DNA of 64,000 nt from CAVSUR01 sp963846005 (GCA_963846005.1 CAWJUH010000003.1:1-64000); one strand, 5' to 3'. Numbered from the stretch's first letter, positions 39,248-50,112 are shown. Notes: generated from the letters alone by a model not told the origin. Numbers and translations are program-made.

Positions 39248-40282
39248 ATGGGTAAGCTTCTCGACCGGCTCGCCGCCGGCCCGGTGATCTGCGCCGAGGG
39301 GTACCTGTTCGAGTTCGAGCGCCGCGGCTACCTGCAGGCCGGGGCGTTCGTGCCAGAGGTGGTGCTCGAGGAGCCCGGCATGGTAGCCGGACTGCACCGG
39401 GAATTCGTGCACGCCGGGTCTGACGTGGTGGAGGCATTCACCTACTACGCCCACCGCGAGAAAATGGCGGTGATCGGCCGCGAGGGCGACCTCGAGCCGC
39501 TGAACCGGCAGGCGCTGCGCATCGCCAAGGAGGTCGGCGCCGAGCACGGCTCCCTGGTGGCCGGCAATATCTGCAACACCAACGTCTACGACCCGGACGA
39601 TCCCGCGACGCATGAGGCCGTCCGCGCCATGTTCGCCGAGCAGGTCGGATGGGCGGCCGAGGCTGGCGTCGACTTCGTGATCGCCGAGACCATCGATTAT
39701 CCCGGCGAGGCATTGCTCGCGCTGGAAGCAATCAAGGCGCACGACCTCGACGCAGTCGTCACACTCACCATCCATCGCCAGCCCACCGTCCGCGGGGGCG
39801 CCCCGATCGGCGAGGCATGCCGTCGCCTGCAGGACGCCGGGGCCGATGTGGTCGGGCTGAACTGCATCCGCGGGCCCGCCACCATGCTGCCGCTGCTCGG
39901 TGAGATCCGCGCCGCGTGCGACGGCTACATCGCCGCCTTGCCGGTGCCGTACCGCACGACAGAAGCCGAGCCGACGTTCCAGTCGCTCACCGACCCGGAT
40001 TGCGACCTGATCCCGGACGGGCGGCCATTCCCGACTGCGCTAGACCCGTTCCTGGCCAACCGCTACGAGATGGCCGCGTTCACCGCGGCGGCGGCTGCGC
40101 TCGGAGTCAGCTATCTTGGCATCTGCTGCGGCTGCGCACCCCACCACGTCCGCGCTATGGCCGAGGCACTCGGCCGCACGCCGCCGGCGAGCCGGTTCAG
40201 CGCGGATATGAGCCGGCACGCCTACTACGGCACCAGCGAACGGGTCAGCCCGCATTACCGGGACTTCGCCAAAGAGCTCTAG
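39248..40282 (+). CDS. Homocysteine S-methyltransferase family protein (BHMT-like)
   Basis: 344 residues, ATG preceded by TGGAGGTG. This is a Zn-dependent TIM-barrel methyltransferase: the metal cysteines are in GLNCIRGP and GICCGCAPHHVR, and the barrel opening AEGYLFEFERRGYLQAGAFV with VLEEPGMV replaces the usual DGG motif by AEG. EAFTYYAHREKM matches the substrate-side TNTF/TYY region. Family members move a methyl group from a betaine or S-methylmethionine to homocysteine, making methionine. The divergent dimethylglycine dehydrogenase-like gene suggests glycine betaine or a similar quaternary amine as donor. The AEG start is unusual and may mark a different donor. Confidence 0.8.
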   Translation: MGKLLDRLAAGPVICAEGYLFEFERRGYLQAGAFVPEVVLEEPGMVAGLHREFVHAGSDVVEAFTYYAHREKMAVIGREGDLEPLNRQALRIAKEVGAEHGSLVAGNICNTNVYDPDDPATHEAVRAMFAEQVGWAAEAGVDFVIAETIDYPGEALLALEAIKAHDLDAVVTLTIHRQPTVRGGAPIGEACRRLQDAGADVVGLNCIRGPATMLPLLGEIRAACDGYIAALPVPYRTTEAEPTFQSLTDPDCDLIPDGRPFPTALDPFLANRYEMAAFTAAAAALGVSYLGICCGCAPHHVRAMAEALGRTPPASRFSADMSRHAYYGTSERVSPHYRDFAKEL

Positions 40283-40414
40283 GAACCCGGCGGACAACGC
40301 GGCGCTCCGATGTTCAGCGGCCGCTGCGGGCCGCCCCGCGGAGCCGCCGGCCGCGACCAGTCTGTGCAATCAAATGTAACGGGCCGTGTGGCGCAGTTCC
40401 TGATGGCGGAGCGG

Positions 40415-41614
40415 TTAGCGGCCGAGCAGCCGCTGGTCGAACGGGAACCGGGTCAGGACCTCGGCGCCGCTGGCGGTGAGCAGGATCTGGTCTTCGAGCT
40501 TCACGCCGAACGGCCCCCCGACGGCACCGGCGTAGCTTTCCAGGCACAGCACCATGTTCTCGCGGAGGAACTCACCGCCGGGGTTATCGCCCTGGCCGGG
40601 ATAGTTGATGATCGGTCCTTCGTCTTCCAGCCCTGCGCCGTGTACCAGCGCGGGATAGCGCTGGCTGTGATATTTGCGCGGCAGCGCCGGTGCCACAGTT
40701 GCCGCGTACTCGGCATAGGAGATGCCCGGCCGGACCGCCTCGCGCAAGACGGTGAGGAAATCGTGGGCGACCCGGTAGAGCTCGACCTGCCCACGTGAGG
40801 GCGGCCGGTCGCCGCACAGGAATGTGCGGGAAAAGTCGATGAGATAACCCTGGTACCCGACGGCGTCGGTGTCCACCGCGACGATGTCACCCTCCTGGAC
40901 TGCCCGGTCGCCCGCTTCGGCGCCCCAGGGGTTGGTGTTACGGCCGGAGGCGACCAGGCGGGTGAACAGCACCTCGCCGCGGCGGCGCAGCAGCGCCTCT
41001 GACAGCACCGCGTACAGCTCGTGCTCGCGGATCCCCGGCCGGATGGCCGCGGCGAAGTCCGCCATCATGGCATCCCCGACCGCGCCGTTGAGCCGCAGCA
41101 GCCTGATCTCCTCCGGCGTCTTGATCTCCCGGGCGGCGTCGCTGACCGGGCCGGCGTCCGTCACCCGGATCCCGGCCTGCTGCAGCGCCAGCAGGGCCAG
41201 CGCATCCGCCCGGTCCACGGCGACCGGCTCGCCGGCTACCCCGAGCTCGCGCAGCACATCCGACACGGCCGCGACGGCCTGCATCACCCGCCGCTCCCGG
41301 CGGCCGCCGGTGAACTGCCACCATCCCGCCGCCCGGACATCCGCGACGATCGCCGCGGAGTACGGGATCGCCAGGTCATACTCGAACAGCACCGGCTCAC
41401 CGGTGGCGGCCACTACGCAATACCGGGCGGAGACCCCGGCGCAGAAGACATCCATCACCGCGGCGCCGGTGACATAGCGGATGTTCGCCGGATGAAACAA
41501 CAGGCACACGGCAACCCCGCGGGCCCGCATCGCCTCCTGGAAACGACCCAGCCGCTCCGCGCGCAGCCGCCGGTAATCCACGCCATCGGAGTCCAGCCAG
41601 TGCCCGGCAGTCAC
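40415..41614 (-). CDS. M24-family metalloenzyme, DddP-like (possible DMSP lyase or relative)
   Basis: 399 residues from a GTG at 41,614 with GAGGAG in front. The C-terminal pita-bread domain keeps the complete ligand set: Asp248 and Asp250 (VDTDAVGYQG), Asp260 (LIDFSRTF), His325 (LVHGAGLEDE), Glu359 (LESYAG) and Glu374 (KLEDQ). Spacings match those I recall for the iron DMSP lyase DddP (295, 297, 307, 371, 406, 421), and Asp331 matches its catalytic Asp377. RLVASGRNTNPW, the PxNIRYVTG start and the C-terminal TRFPFDQRLLG also follow DddP. It is the last gene of a transport/peptidase/amine-oxidase operon, which is not a known DMSP context, so an aminopeptidase P-like or new lyase activity is equally possible. 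Confidence 0.7.
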   Translation of the reverse strand: MTAGHWLDSDGVDYRRLRAERLGRFQEAMRARGVAVCLLFHPANIRYVTGAAVMDVFCAGVSARYCVVAATGEPVLFEYDLAIPYSAAIVADVRAAGWWQFTGGRRERRVMQAVAAVSDVLRELGVAGEPVAVDRADALALLALQQAGIRVTDAGPVSDAAREIKTPEEIRLLRLNGAVGDAMMADFAAAIRPGIREHELYAVLSEALLRRRGEVLFTRLVASGRNTNPWGAEAGDRAVQEGDIVAVDTDAVGYQGYLIDFSRTFLCGDRPPSRGQVELYRVAHDFLTVLREAVRPGISYAEYAATVAPALPRKYHSQRYPALVHGAGLEDEGPIINYPGQGDNPGGEFLRENMVLCLESYAGAVGGPFGVKLEDQILLTASGAEVLTRFPFDQRLLGR

Positions 41615-41732
41615 CGCCGCTCCTCTGCCATTGCCACTCAGCATGATGCCAGAGGACTGCTGGGCAAGCCGGCCCAGCCGCCATCTGGCCCACCGGCGGG
41701 AGTTGATGAGACCGCATCCGGCTGGCCGGCTG

Positions 41733-42977
41733 TTAACGGCGTGACGCCAGGTGTTGCTCGAGGGACATCTCGTCGGGGAAGGCTGCTGGGTCGAACCGGT
41801 CGAGCCGGCACGGACGGATATCGGCGAAGGGCGTCGCGCCGCGGACCAGCTCCGCCGCGATGCGGCCCATTCCGGGGCCATGGGCAACCCCGGATTCATT
41901 GTCGCCGCCGAGCACGATGACGTTGCCGCACCCCGGGACGGGTCCCATGAACAACTGGGTGTCGGGCGTGTAGACCGGCATGCCTTGCATCCAGCCGCTG
42001 ACTTCAGCGCCGGCCATGGCCGGGAAGATGGCCGCTACCCGTGATTTCTCGGCCAGCTGGATGGCGAGCAGCTCGTCGCTGTGGGGCTGGCCGAATGGGA
42101 CGGGGCCCGCAGACCGCTCCAGCCAGTACGCGGGCCGGTACGCGCTGCCGCTTCCCCAGGTGAACCGGCCGCTGCTCTCGCGGATCCATAGCCCGAAGTC
42201 ATCGCATTGAATGGTCGGCATGGTGTCAGGGACGTTGAGCGGCTGGGTGACGATACGGGTGGCGACGATGCGCAGCAGCGGGAGCCTGACGCCGAGGCGG
42301 CGCAGCAGCGGGTTCGTCCAGGCGCCGGCGGCCAGGACGACCGCGGCAGCCTTGATCTCGCCGCCTGAGGTGACTACGGCGCGCACCTGATTCTTGGTGA
42401 GGCTGAACGTGTCGGCCGTAACGCCGGTAAGGATCGTGCCGCCCATCTCTGCGATCAGGGCAGCCAGGGTTCGGGTGACCGGCCCTGTCTCAATCTGAAT
42501 TGCCGCGGGCATGAAGGCGGCCGCGTGCACGGCGGCGGCATTCACTACGCCGGTAACGTCGCTGATTTCCTGCGGAGTCATGATCTGAGTGCCGGGAGAA
42601 GCGGAAGGATGCTGCGCGACCCTGGCGCCGACTCGCTGCCACGTGTCGGCTGTCAGCGCCAGGATAAGGTTGCCGTTGTTGCGGTAGGAAATGTCATGTC
42701 CGTCGGCGTGCAGACGCCGGTAGAATTCCAGCGAGTAATGCTCCAGTTTCAGGCCGGTGCCGCCCATGGGCATGGTTCCCGCGGCCCACAACGCCACGAA
42801 GCCCGCGCCGGCGGATGTGGTGCCTTCGCCCGGCGCATTCTTGTCGATCATGGTCACATTGCGGGCGCCGGCTTTCAGCAGGTGATAGGCCGCTGAGCAG
42901 CCGATGATGCCGGCGCCGACCACGACGACCGGCTCGGCCGGGTCGAGCCGGTGCCAGGCCGCAGCAGTAGAGGTCAC
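41733..42977 (-). CDS. DAO-type FAD amine oxidoreductase (sarcosine/N-methyl amino acid oxidase-like)
   Basis: 414 residues of the D-amino-acid-oxidase superfamily. FAD motif VVVVGAGIIGCSAAYHLLKAG near residue 18-38, TTSAGAGF after it (no covalent-FAD histidine), and AAVVLAAGAWTNPLLRRLG for the second nucleotide contact. C-terminal MPVYTPDTQLFMGPVPGCGN and GGDNESGVAHGPGMG close the FAD site. Expected reaction: oxidation of a secondary or tertiary N-methyl amino acid to aldehyde or glycine-type products. It lies 53 bases after the M20 peptidase, so its substrate may be released by peptide-like hydrolysis. Its exact substrate is not determined. Confidence 0.8.
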   Translation of the reverse strand: MTSTAAAWHRLDPAEPVVVVGAGIIGCSAAYHLLKAGARNVTMIDKNAPGEGTTSAGAGFVALWAAGTMPMGGTGLKLEHYSLEFYRRLHADGHDISYRNNGNLILALTADTWQRVGARVAQHPSASPGTQIMTPQEISDVTGVVNAAAVHAAAFMPAAIQIETGPVTRTLAALIAEMGGTILTGVTADTFSLTKNQVRAVVTSGGEIKAAAVVLAAGAWTNPLLRRLGVRLPLLRIVATRIVTQPLNVPDTMPTIQCDDFGLWIRESSGRFTWGSGSAYRPAYWLERSAGPVPFGQPHSDELLAIQLAEKSRVAAIFPAMAGAEVSGWMQGMPVYTPDTQLFMGPVPGCGNVIVLGGDNESGVAHGPGMGRIAAELVRGATPFADIRPCRLDRFDPAAFPDEMSLEQHLASRR

Positions 42978-43030
42978 GTGCCCGCCTTCAGAGTGCGGTC
43001 GTTGTCCCGCAGGACCCGGGCTGAGTCATC

Positions 43031-44335
43031 TCACCGTGGTGCCGAGCAGTATTCGATGGCCAGGACGGCCAGCGCCCGGGCCGCGGTCAGGACCTCTGCT
43101 ATCGGCACCTGCTCGCGCGGGCCATGCGCCAGGCCCACGTCGCCGGGGCCGTAGTGAACCGTGGGCACGCCGCCGAGCCCGGTCATGAGCCGCAGGTCGC
43201 TGCCGTACGGCGCCCCCCAGCATTGCTGCTGATAGGCGGAGACCTGTGCGTGGGCGGCGCCCAGGACCCGGGCGATGGCCGAAGCGGGGTCGGTCATCCC
43301 GGGGGCGAACTGGCCGCCCCACCATTCGACCTTGACGGGATGGTCGCGCAGCCAGCGGTCGGCCTGGCAGGCCCGGCCGACCGCGTTTTCCAGCTCGCGC
43401 CGGGCTGCAGCTGGCAATTCGCCCAGCGCGACGCCATAGCGGCCCTCGGCGATGAGGCTGCCGGGCACGGTGGAGGACCAGTCCCCGGCGCGCACCGTCC
43501 CGATCTCGACGGGGTAGGCGATGTCCCATCTCGCCATCAGCGGATCCGGGCTGGCGTTGCGCCGCTTTTCGAGATCGCGCAGGGCCAGGAATACCGGCCA
43601 GAACTTCTCCACTGCGCTCACGCCCGAAGTGCGGCGTGAGGCATGCGCGGCGAGTCCGGGGATGTGCAGCCGGAAGGTCAGTGACCCCCCGGCGGCGGGG
43701 ACGAGGTCCAGTGAGGTCGGCTCGGGAATGACGCATGCGTCGGCGCGCCAGCCGCGGTTGAGGGTCGCGAAGGTGCCCAGCCCGCCGTCCTCCTCGGCAA
43801 CGACGCACGCGAGCACGATGTCGCCGCGCAGCGGAACCTTGGCCTGCACCAGTGCGCGCGCGGCCCACATGGCCGCGATGAGACCGCCTTTCATGTCGCA
43901 GCTGCCGCGGCCGTAGACGAAATCACCGTCGGCGTCGCCGCTGAACGGGCTCCGCGGTGCCCAGGCGGCAAGGTCGCCGGGCGGTACCACGTCCACATGC
44001 GCGTTGAGCATCAGCGACCTGCCGCCGCCGGTGCCGCGGGCGCAGCCGACGAGCCCCCAGGCTTCCCGCCGGCCGACTTCGGCTCCGGGGAATCCGTCCA
44101 TGGTGACGGTGTCCTCGAGGGGAATCTGCCAGTGATCGACCTCCAGGCCGACCCGCGTGAGCTGCCCGGCCAGGAATTCCTGGATGCCGTTCTCGTCAGC
44201 TGTTCCGGAAATGCTCGGGATTCTGGTGATCTCGCTGAGCGCGCTGACCATTTCCCGTGCGTGGTCGGCAAGGAACTGCAGGGCGCGCTGTTGCCAGATC
44301 GACGTATCCGGTGCAGCGCTGCCAGGCTCGGTCAT
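43031..44335 (-). CDS. M20 family metallopeptidase (ArgE/DapE/CPG2-like)
   Basis: 434 residues. Two-zinc hydrolase with ligands in order: His in NAHVDVVPPGD, Asp in GRGSCDMKGG, the catalytic/bridging Glu pair in VVAEEDGG, and a later PEPTSLD, with HGPREQVP near the end. A central dimerisation (lid) domain separates them. These enzymes cleave N-acyl amino acids, dipeptides or carbamoyl compounds in the cytoplasm. The gene is six bases from oppF and forms part of the long leftward operon, so it probably splits the imported substrate before the DAO enzyme acts. Confidence 0.85.
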   Translation of the reverse strand: MTEPGSAAPDTSIWQQRALQFLADHAREMVSALSEITRIPSISGTADENGIQEFLAGQLTRVGLEVDHWQIPLEDTVTMDGFPGAEVGRREAWGLVGCARGTGGGRSLMLNAHVDVVPPGDLAAWAPRSPFSGDADGDFVYGRGSCDMKGGLIAAMWAARALVQAKVPLRGDIVLACVVAEEDGGLGTFATLNRGWRADACVIPEPTSLDLVPAAGGSLTFRLHIPGLAAHASRRTSGVSAVEKFWPVFLALRDLEKRRNASPDPLMARWDIAYPVEIGTVRAGDWSSTVPGSLIAEGRYGVALGELPAAARRELENAVGRACQADRWLRDHPVKVEWWGGQFAPGMTDPASAIARVLGAAHAQVSAYQQQCWGAPYGSDLRLMTGLGGVPTVHYGPGDVGLAHGPREQVPIAEVLTAARALAVLAIEYCSAPR

Positions 44336-44341
44336 GTTTCC

Positions 44342-45360
<1,019 letters not shown>

Positions 45361-45364
<4 letters not shown>

Positions 45365-46389
45365 CTTGCCCCCTTCCCGGGCGTTCTGGCTGGCTGCGGG
45401 CGCAGTGCCTGCCGCTGCTCGGGCGGCAGGTGGCAGGCGGCCAGGTGACCTGCGGCTGCGGCCTGGCTGAGCGGCGGCGGCTGGTCGCAGGCAGCGAATC
45501 GGTGCGGGCATCGCGCCGCGAAAACGCAGCCGGGGGCGATGTGGCCGGCCGCGGCCGGGGCTCCGGCTATCGAGGGCAGCCGCCGGGGACGCGGACCGTA
45601 CAGGCGCGGGATGGAGCCGAGCAGCCCCCAGGTGTAGGGATGCTGCGGATTCTCGAAGATATCGGCGGCTGCGCCTTGCTCAACGACGCGGCCGCCGTAC
45701 ATGACGTGCACCCGGTCGGCGATTTCGGCGACCACGCCCATGTCGTGGGTAACCAGGATGACCGACATTCCCGTCTGGCTCTTGAGCTTCCCGATCAGGC
45801 GCAGGATCTGCGCCTGGATAGTCACGTCGAGCGCCGTGGTGGGCTCATCGGCGATGAGGATCTTCGGCTTGCAGGAGAGCGCAAGGGCGATCATGACCCG
45901 CTGGCGCATCCCGCCGGACAGCTGATGCGGGTAATTGTCGATGCGGCGCTCGGGGTCGGAGATGCCGACCGCGCGCAGTAGCCCGAGCGCGCGCGCGCGA
46001 GCCTCGCGATCGGGCACCCTGGCGTGAGCCTGGATCTGCTCGGTGATCTGCCAGCCGATCCGGTACACCGGGTTCAGCGCGGTCATCGGATCCTGGAAGA
46101 TCATGGCGATGCCGCTGCCGCGGATACGCTGCATCTCGCGCTGAGACAGCGACAGCAGATCACTGCCCTCGAAACCGACGGTCCCGGAGTACTGCACGAT
46201 GCGGTCGTCCATCAGCCGCATCACGCTGAGCATGGTGACGCTCTTGCCTGAACCGGACTCGCCGACGATGCACATGACCTCATCCGGCGCCACGGCTATC
46301 GACACGTCATCGACTACCGTGACCGACTCCCGTTCGGTGCGGATGGTCACGCTGAGCCGCTCGACGGACAGGACAGCAGACGCTTCCAC
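45361..46389 (-). CDS. Peptide/nickel-type ABC transporter ATP-binding protein (OppD/DppD-like)
   Basis: 342 residues. Walker A GESGSGKSVTML, Q-loop IFQDPMTALNPV, signature LSGGMRQRVMIALAL, Walker B ILIADEPTTALDVTI, and the C-terminal extension GCVFAARCPHRFAACDQ typical for OppD, which carries cysteines. It begins two bases after the permease gene and overlaps oppF, so transporter subunits are co-translated in sequence. Confidence 0.9.
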
Positions 46390-46391
46390 GG

Positions 46392-47363
46392 TCAGGCTCT
46401 CCGCGCCCGCGGATCAAGCCGCGCATGCAGCACGTCGACGCAGGCGTTCGCGATGACGATGAAGGCGCCCCCGTACAGTACGGTCGCCATGATGACCGGC
46501 AGGTCCAGTCCGGCCAGTGACTGGTAGGTGAGCAGCCCGATGCCGGGCAGCCCGAATACCACCTCGGCCAGCAGCGCGCCGCCGCCCACCAGGACGCCGA
46601 AATCCAGGCCGAACAGGCTCGAGTAGGTGATCATCGACGTCCGGAGCATGTGCCGGATCACGACGCGGCGCTCGGAGATGCCCTTCGATCTGGCCGTGCG
46701 GATGAAATCCTCGCTGCGGACCTCGATCAGCGCGGCCCGCAGGATCCGGGCATAGAGGCCGACGTAGAACGCGGCGAGGACAAACCAGGGGATGACAAGG
46801 TGCTTGAACCACAGCAGGGGGTCCTGGGTGAAGGGCGTGTAACCCGAGGGAGGCACCCAGCGGAAGAATACCGATGAATGCCATCGGTCCTGCGTCAGCA
46901 GGTTAGCGACCAGGCCGAGCCAGAAGACGGGTATGGACACCGCCACCAGGCAGGCCACCATCAGGCCGCGATCCCAGACGGAGTTGCGGAAGGCGGCGGC
47001 GATGACGCCCAGCGCGATGCTGAAGACGAGCCAGATGACCGTCGCGCCCAGGACCAGCGACAAGGTCACCGGCGCCGCGGCCAGCAGTTCGGGGATCACC
47101 TTGACCCCGCGGTTGGTATACGACTGCAGGTCCTGGCGGATGAGCAGCTGGTCCATCAGGCGCCAGTACTGCACCGGCAGCGGCCGGTTCAGGCCGAAAG
47201 CGGCCTTGATGGCAGCGAGGGTCTGCGGGGTGGCATTGCGCCCGGCGAGCTGGCGGGCCGGGTTAATGCCGGGAATCGCGAAGAAGATCAGGAAGACCAG
47301 GACGCTCAGCGCGAACAGCACCCCGATCATGGCGGCGAGCCGCCGCACGATGAAGGCGGTCAT
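46392..47363 (-). CDS. Peptide-type ABC transporter permease (DppB-like)
   Basis: 323 residues from the ATG at 47,363. It starts MTAFIVRRLAAMIGVLFALS, followed by five further membrane segments and the EAA loop RTARSKGISERRVVIRHML. The GPP-type N-terminal signature (FAIPGINPARQLAG) and the large periplasmic loop with YGGG-type end (LLAEVVFGLPGIGLL) are those of the OppB/DppB group. It overlaps the DppC gene by four bases and pairs with it to form the channel. Confidence 0.9.
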   Translation of the reverse strand: MTAFIVRRLAAMIGVLFALSVLVFLIFFAIPGINPARQLAGRNATPQTLAAIKAAFGLNRPLPVQYWRLMDQLLIRQDLQSYTNRGVKVIPELLAAAPVTLSLVLGATVIWLVFSIALGVIAAAFRNSVWDRGLMVACLVAVSIPVFWLGLVANLLTQDRWHSSVFFRWVPPSGYTPFTQDPLLWFKHLVIPWFVLAAFYVGLYARILRAALIEVRSEDFIRTARSKGISERRVVIRHMLRTSMITYSSLFGLDFGVLVGGGALLAEVVFGLPGIGLLTYQSLAGLDLPVIMATVLYGGAFIVIANACVDVLHARLDPRARRA

Positions 47364-48421
47364 GATCTCGCCGCGCGTCTGCGCCGCCTGCGCGGCAGCA
47401 GGCCGCGGGGGTCGATCGCGTCGCGCACGCCGTCGCCGATCACGTTGAGCAGCACGACCGTGATCGCCAGCATCAGGCCCGGAGCGATCGACACCCACGG
47501 GCGGGTGTACAGCTGGCTCTGCCCGTCGTTGATCAGCGTTCCCCAGCTGCAGTTCGGCGGCTGGACGCCGATGGACAAGTAGGACAGGGCTGCTTCGGTC
47601 AGGATGTCCGTCACGATCAGCAGCGGCATGAAGACCAGGACGATCGGCACGACGTTCGGCAGCAGCTCACCGAGCAGGATCCGGCGGCTGGATGCTCCCT
47701 GGCCGATGGCGCTTTCGACGAATTCGCGGCGGCAGAGCGACAGGACCTCGCTGCGGATGGGGCGGGCCAGGTAGGGAACGTAGATGACCGCGATGATCAG
47801 CGTGGGCAGCCAGAGGCTGTCCGGGTTGACGTTGACCGGGCCGATCTTCAGGCCATGCAGCAGCAGGGCGGTCGACAGCGCAATGGCGATGAGATACACC
47901 GGGAAGGCCCACAAAAGATCAAGCAGGCGGGAGATGGCCGAGTCGAGAACGCCGCCGTAAAATCCGGCGACGAGCGCGATGGCGGTGCCCAGCACGGCGG
48001 TGATGGCGGCTGCGCCGATGCCGACCGTCAGTGATGTGCGGCCGCCGTACAGCAGCCGGGCGGCGACGTCCCGCCCCTGGGTGTCGGCTCCCAGGAAGTA
48101 GCGGGGGGTCAGCGTCGGCCCGATCGGGTTCGAGCCCAGCCCGGATGGGTTGGCCGGCATGACCGGGACGCGGCGGCCGTGCAGGATCGTCGTGCCCTCG
48201 ATGTTGGACTGGAACGGGTTCGTGTGCGCCACGTACTGCGCGTAAAGCGGCGCGCAGACGCTGGCCAGCACGATGACGGCGAACAAGGCCAGCGCCGCGG
48301 TCGCCGCCCGGTTGCGGCGCAGCCGCGCGAGCGCCAGGCGCCCGGGGCTGGCGTGTGCGCGGACCGGGATTCCGGCGGATCCGGCGCTGACCTCCAGTCC
48401 CGCATCGAGTCTCGCCGTCAT
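47360..48421 (-). CDS. Peptide-type ABC transporter permease (DppC-like)
   Basis: 353 residues from the ATG at 48,421. OppC-type N-terminal cytoplasmic stretch with RLRRNRAATAALALFAVIVLA, then a periplasmic portion and GADTQGRDVAARLLYGGRTSL, the canonical entry to the transport domain. EAA loop AIGQGASSRRILLGELLPN; terminal INDGQSQLYTRPWVSIAPGL region quoted only in parts (TLINDG, RPWVSIAPG). Overlaps the binding-protein gene upstream and dppB downstream. Confidence 0.9.
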   Translation of the reverse strand: MTARLDAGLEVSAGSAGIPVRAHASPGRLALARLRRNRAATAALALFAVIVLASVCAPLYAQYVAHTNPFQSNIEGTTILHGRRVPVMPANPSGLGSNPIGPTLTPRYFLGADTQGRDVAARLLYGGRTSLTVGIGAAAITAVLGTAIALVAGFYGGVLDSAISRLLDLLWAFPVYLIAIALSTALLLHGLKIGPVNVNPDSLWLPTLIIAVIYVPYLARPIRSEVLSLCRREFVESAIGQGASSRRILLGELLPNVVPIVLVFMPLLIVTDILTEAALSYLSIGVQPPNCSWGTLINDGQSQLYTRPWVSIAPGLMLAITVVLLNVIGDGVRDAIDPRGLLPRRRRRRAARS

Positions 48422-50112
48422 TTCACCCAGGCCTGGTCGATGAGAAAGCCTGAATCGGTCGCCGGGCTGTACTGGAAATTGCCGACGCGGGAAGACACGA
48501 AAGCCAGGTCGTTCGCGACGAAAAGCGACACTTGCGGTGCCTGTGCCGTGACGCTCTTGTCGATGGCCGCCCACAGCTTGTTGGCGGCGGCCGGGTTGGT
48601 CTCCTGCACCCGCAGCGCCTGCGCCGTCTTGGCCTGAATGGCCGGGTCACAGAAATAGGACAGGTTAGGGCTCGCGGAGCTGCCCTTATGGTAGCCGCCG
48701 CAGCCGATCATGACATTCAGGAAGTCGGCCGCGGCCGGGTAATCCGGGTCCCAGTACGACTCATCGATCTGGGCACGGTTCGCGGAGTTCTGCACGTAGG
48801 GGTATTGCACCGTGCTGGAGAGCGTCTTGAGGCTGGCGCGGTAGCCGAGCTGGCTCAGCAGGGACACGAAGTACTGGTCTATCGCCGGGGCCGGCGGCGT
48901 GGGACTGCCGATGACGACAACCTTGTCACCCTTGGTGCCCGATTGCGCGATCAGCTGCCTGGCGCGCGTCATGTCGGGCGCCGACCAGGTCGGGCCCGGG
49001 TTCTTGGTGTAGGGGCAGTTCGGCTGGTAGCCAGGGAAATCCGGCGGCAGGATCTGGCAGACCGGCCGCGCCAGCCGCGGGCCGCCGAACAGCTGGACGA
49101 CGGCCTTCCTGTCGGTGGCGAAGTTCAGGGCCTGGCGCGCCTGCAGGTTATTGAACGGCGGGATGAGGGTGTCCAGGGCCATGTAGAACACCTGCGGGCT
49201 GGGCTCGATATGAACCTGGCGTGCGTAGCGGGTGGCGATCTCGTTGAGCCGGTCAGCCGGGGGGACGTCGTACATCCAGTCGGCCTGGCCGTTTTCCACC
49301 TGGGTCACGGCGTCCTCGTCGGCAACGCCGATCTTCATGATGATCTGGCTGGGGTATCCCTGCGGCTGCGCGGCGCGGGACCACTGCCGGAAATGCGGGT
49401 TGCGGACCAGGATCATCTGCTGGTTCGGCGTGTAACTCTTGATCATGTACGGGCCCGTCGCGGGCAGCGGGTTCTGCCCGGTATCGGCGTTCGGGGTGCC
49501 CGCCGGCACGACGAAGGCGAACGGCAGCGCGAGGTCCTCGAGGAAATCAGGGTTCGGGGCGGTCAGGTGGAAGGTCACTGTGCGGGCAGCGTTGTCCGCC
49601 ACGACTCCCTTGGACAGGTCACAGGTCTTGGGGTGGGCGATGCACGCCTGGCCGCCGACGAGCCCGGAATAGAAGGTGACGCCCGGGCCCGGGATCTTGA
49701 ACTCCCGCGTGAGCGTATAGACGAAATCGCTGGCCTTCACCGGCGCGCCGGTGGAGAACCTGATCCCGGGCCGCAGCGTGAAGGTGTAGGTCTTTCCGCC
49801 GTCGGTGGGCGCGGGCACGGCCTCGGCGAGGTCGGGAACCAGGTCGTTGCCCTGAGCGCCGCCCACCTGCTTCCATGTCATCAGGCCGTCGTTGGTCATC
49901 CGCAGGATGTACCAGCCGGCGTCGTAGTCCACAGCGGGGTCGATCGAGCTGCCAGCCGTGTTCCACAGCATCGTGAACGTGCCCCCGTAATGCGAAGCCG
50001 TCCCGGCGCTCGGACTGGGGGACGAAGCCGCCGGAGAGCCGGCCGAGCACGCTGCCAGCAGTGCCGCGCCGGCCAGGGCCGCGCAGCCGGCGGCGGGAGC
50101 TGAGCGTTTCAT
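48418..50112 (-). CDS. Peptide-type ABC transporter substrate-binding lipoprotein (DppA-like)
   Basis: 564 residues with a lipoprotein signal peptide: basic MKRSAPAAG, hydrophobic ALAGAALLAACS with a lipobox Cys at 22, followed by a Ser/Pro linker. The SBP_bac_5 fold is shown by TFTLRPGIRFSTGAPVKASD, GPYMIKSYTPNQQMILVRNP and ALNFATDRKAVVQLFGG, in pieces. It is anchored outside the membrane and captures the substrate for the permease pair. The gene overlaps the M28 peptidase gene (ATGA), linking extracellular or cytoplasmic hydrolysis to uptake. Confidence 0.9.
   Translation of the reverse strand: MKRSAPAAGCAALAGAALLAACSAGSPAASSPSPSAGTASHYGGTFTMLWNTAGSSIDPAVDYDAGWYILRMTNDGLMTWKQVGGAQGNDLVPDLAEAVPAPTDGGKTYTFTLRPGIRFSTGAPVKASDFVYTLTREFKIPGPGVTFYSGLVGGQACIAHPKTCDLSKGVVADNAARTVTFHLTAPNPDFLEDLALPFAFVVPAGTPNADTGQNPLPATGPYMIKSYTPNQQMILVRNPHFRQWSRAAQPQGYPSQIIMKIGVADEDAVTQVENGQADWMYDVPPADRLNEIATRYARQVHIEPSPQVFYMALDTLIPPFNNLQARQALNFATDRKAVVQLFGGPRLARPVCQILPPDFPGYQPNCPYTKNPGPTWSAPDMTRARQLIAQSGTKGDKVVVIGSPTPPAPAIDQYFVSLLSQLGYRASLKTLSSTVQYPYVQNSANRAQIDESYWDPDYPAAADFLNVMIGCGGYHKGSSASPNLSYFCDPAIQAKTAQALRVQETNPAAANKLWAAIDKSVTAQAPQVSLFVANDLAFVSSRVGNFQYSPATDSGFLIDQAWVK

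Noticed and set aside
36902..40282. A 1,126-residue open frame on the plus strand
   Set aside because: Its first 780 codons are antisense to the well-supported DMGDH-like gene; only the last 344 residues, from 39,248, are the real methyltransferase.
40415..41614. Creatinase assignment for the M24 protein
   Set aside because: Creatinase lacks the metal ligands; all are present here.
48532..50103. A 523-residue plus-strand frame
   Set aside because: It is the antisense shadow of the substrate-binding lipoprotein gene and has no domain features.
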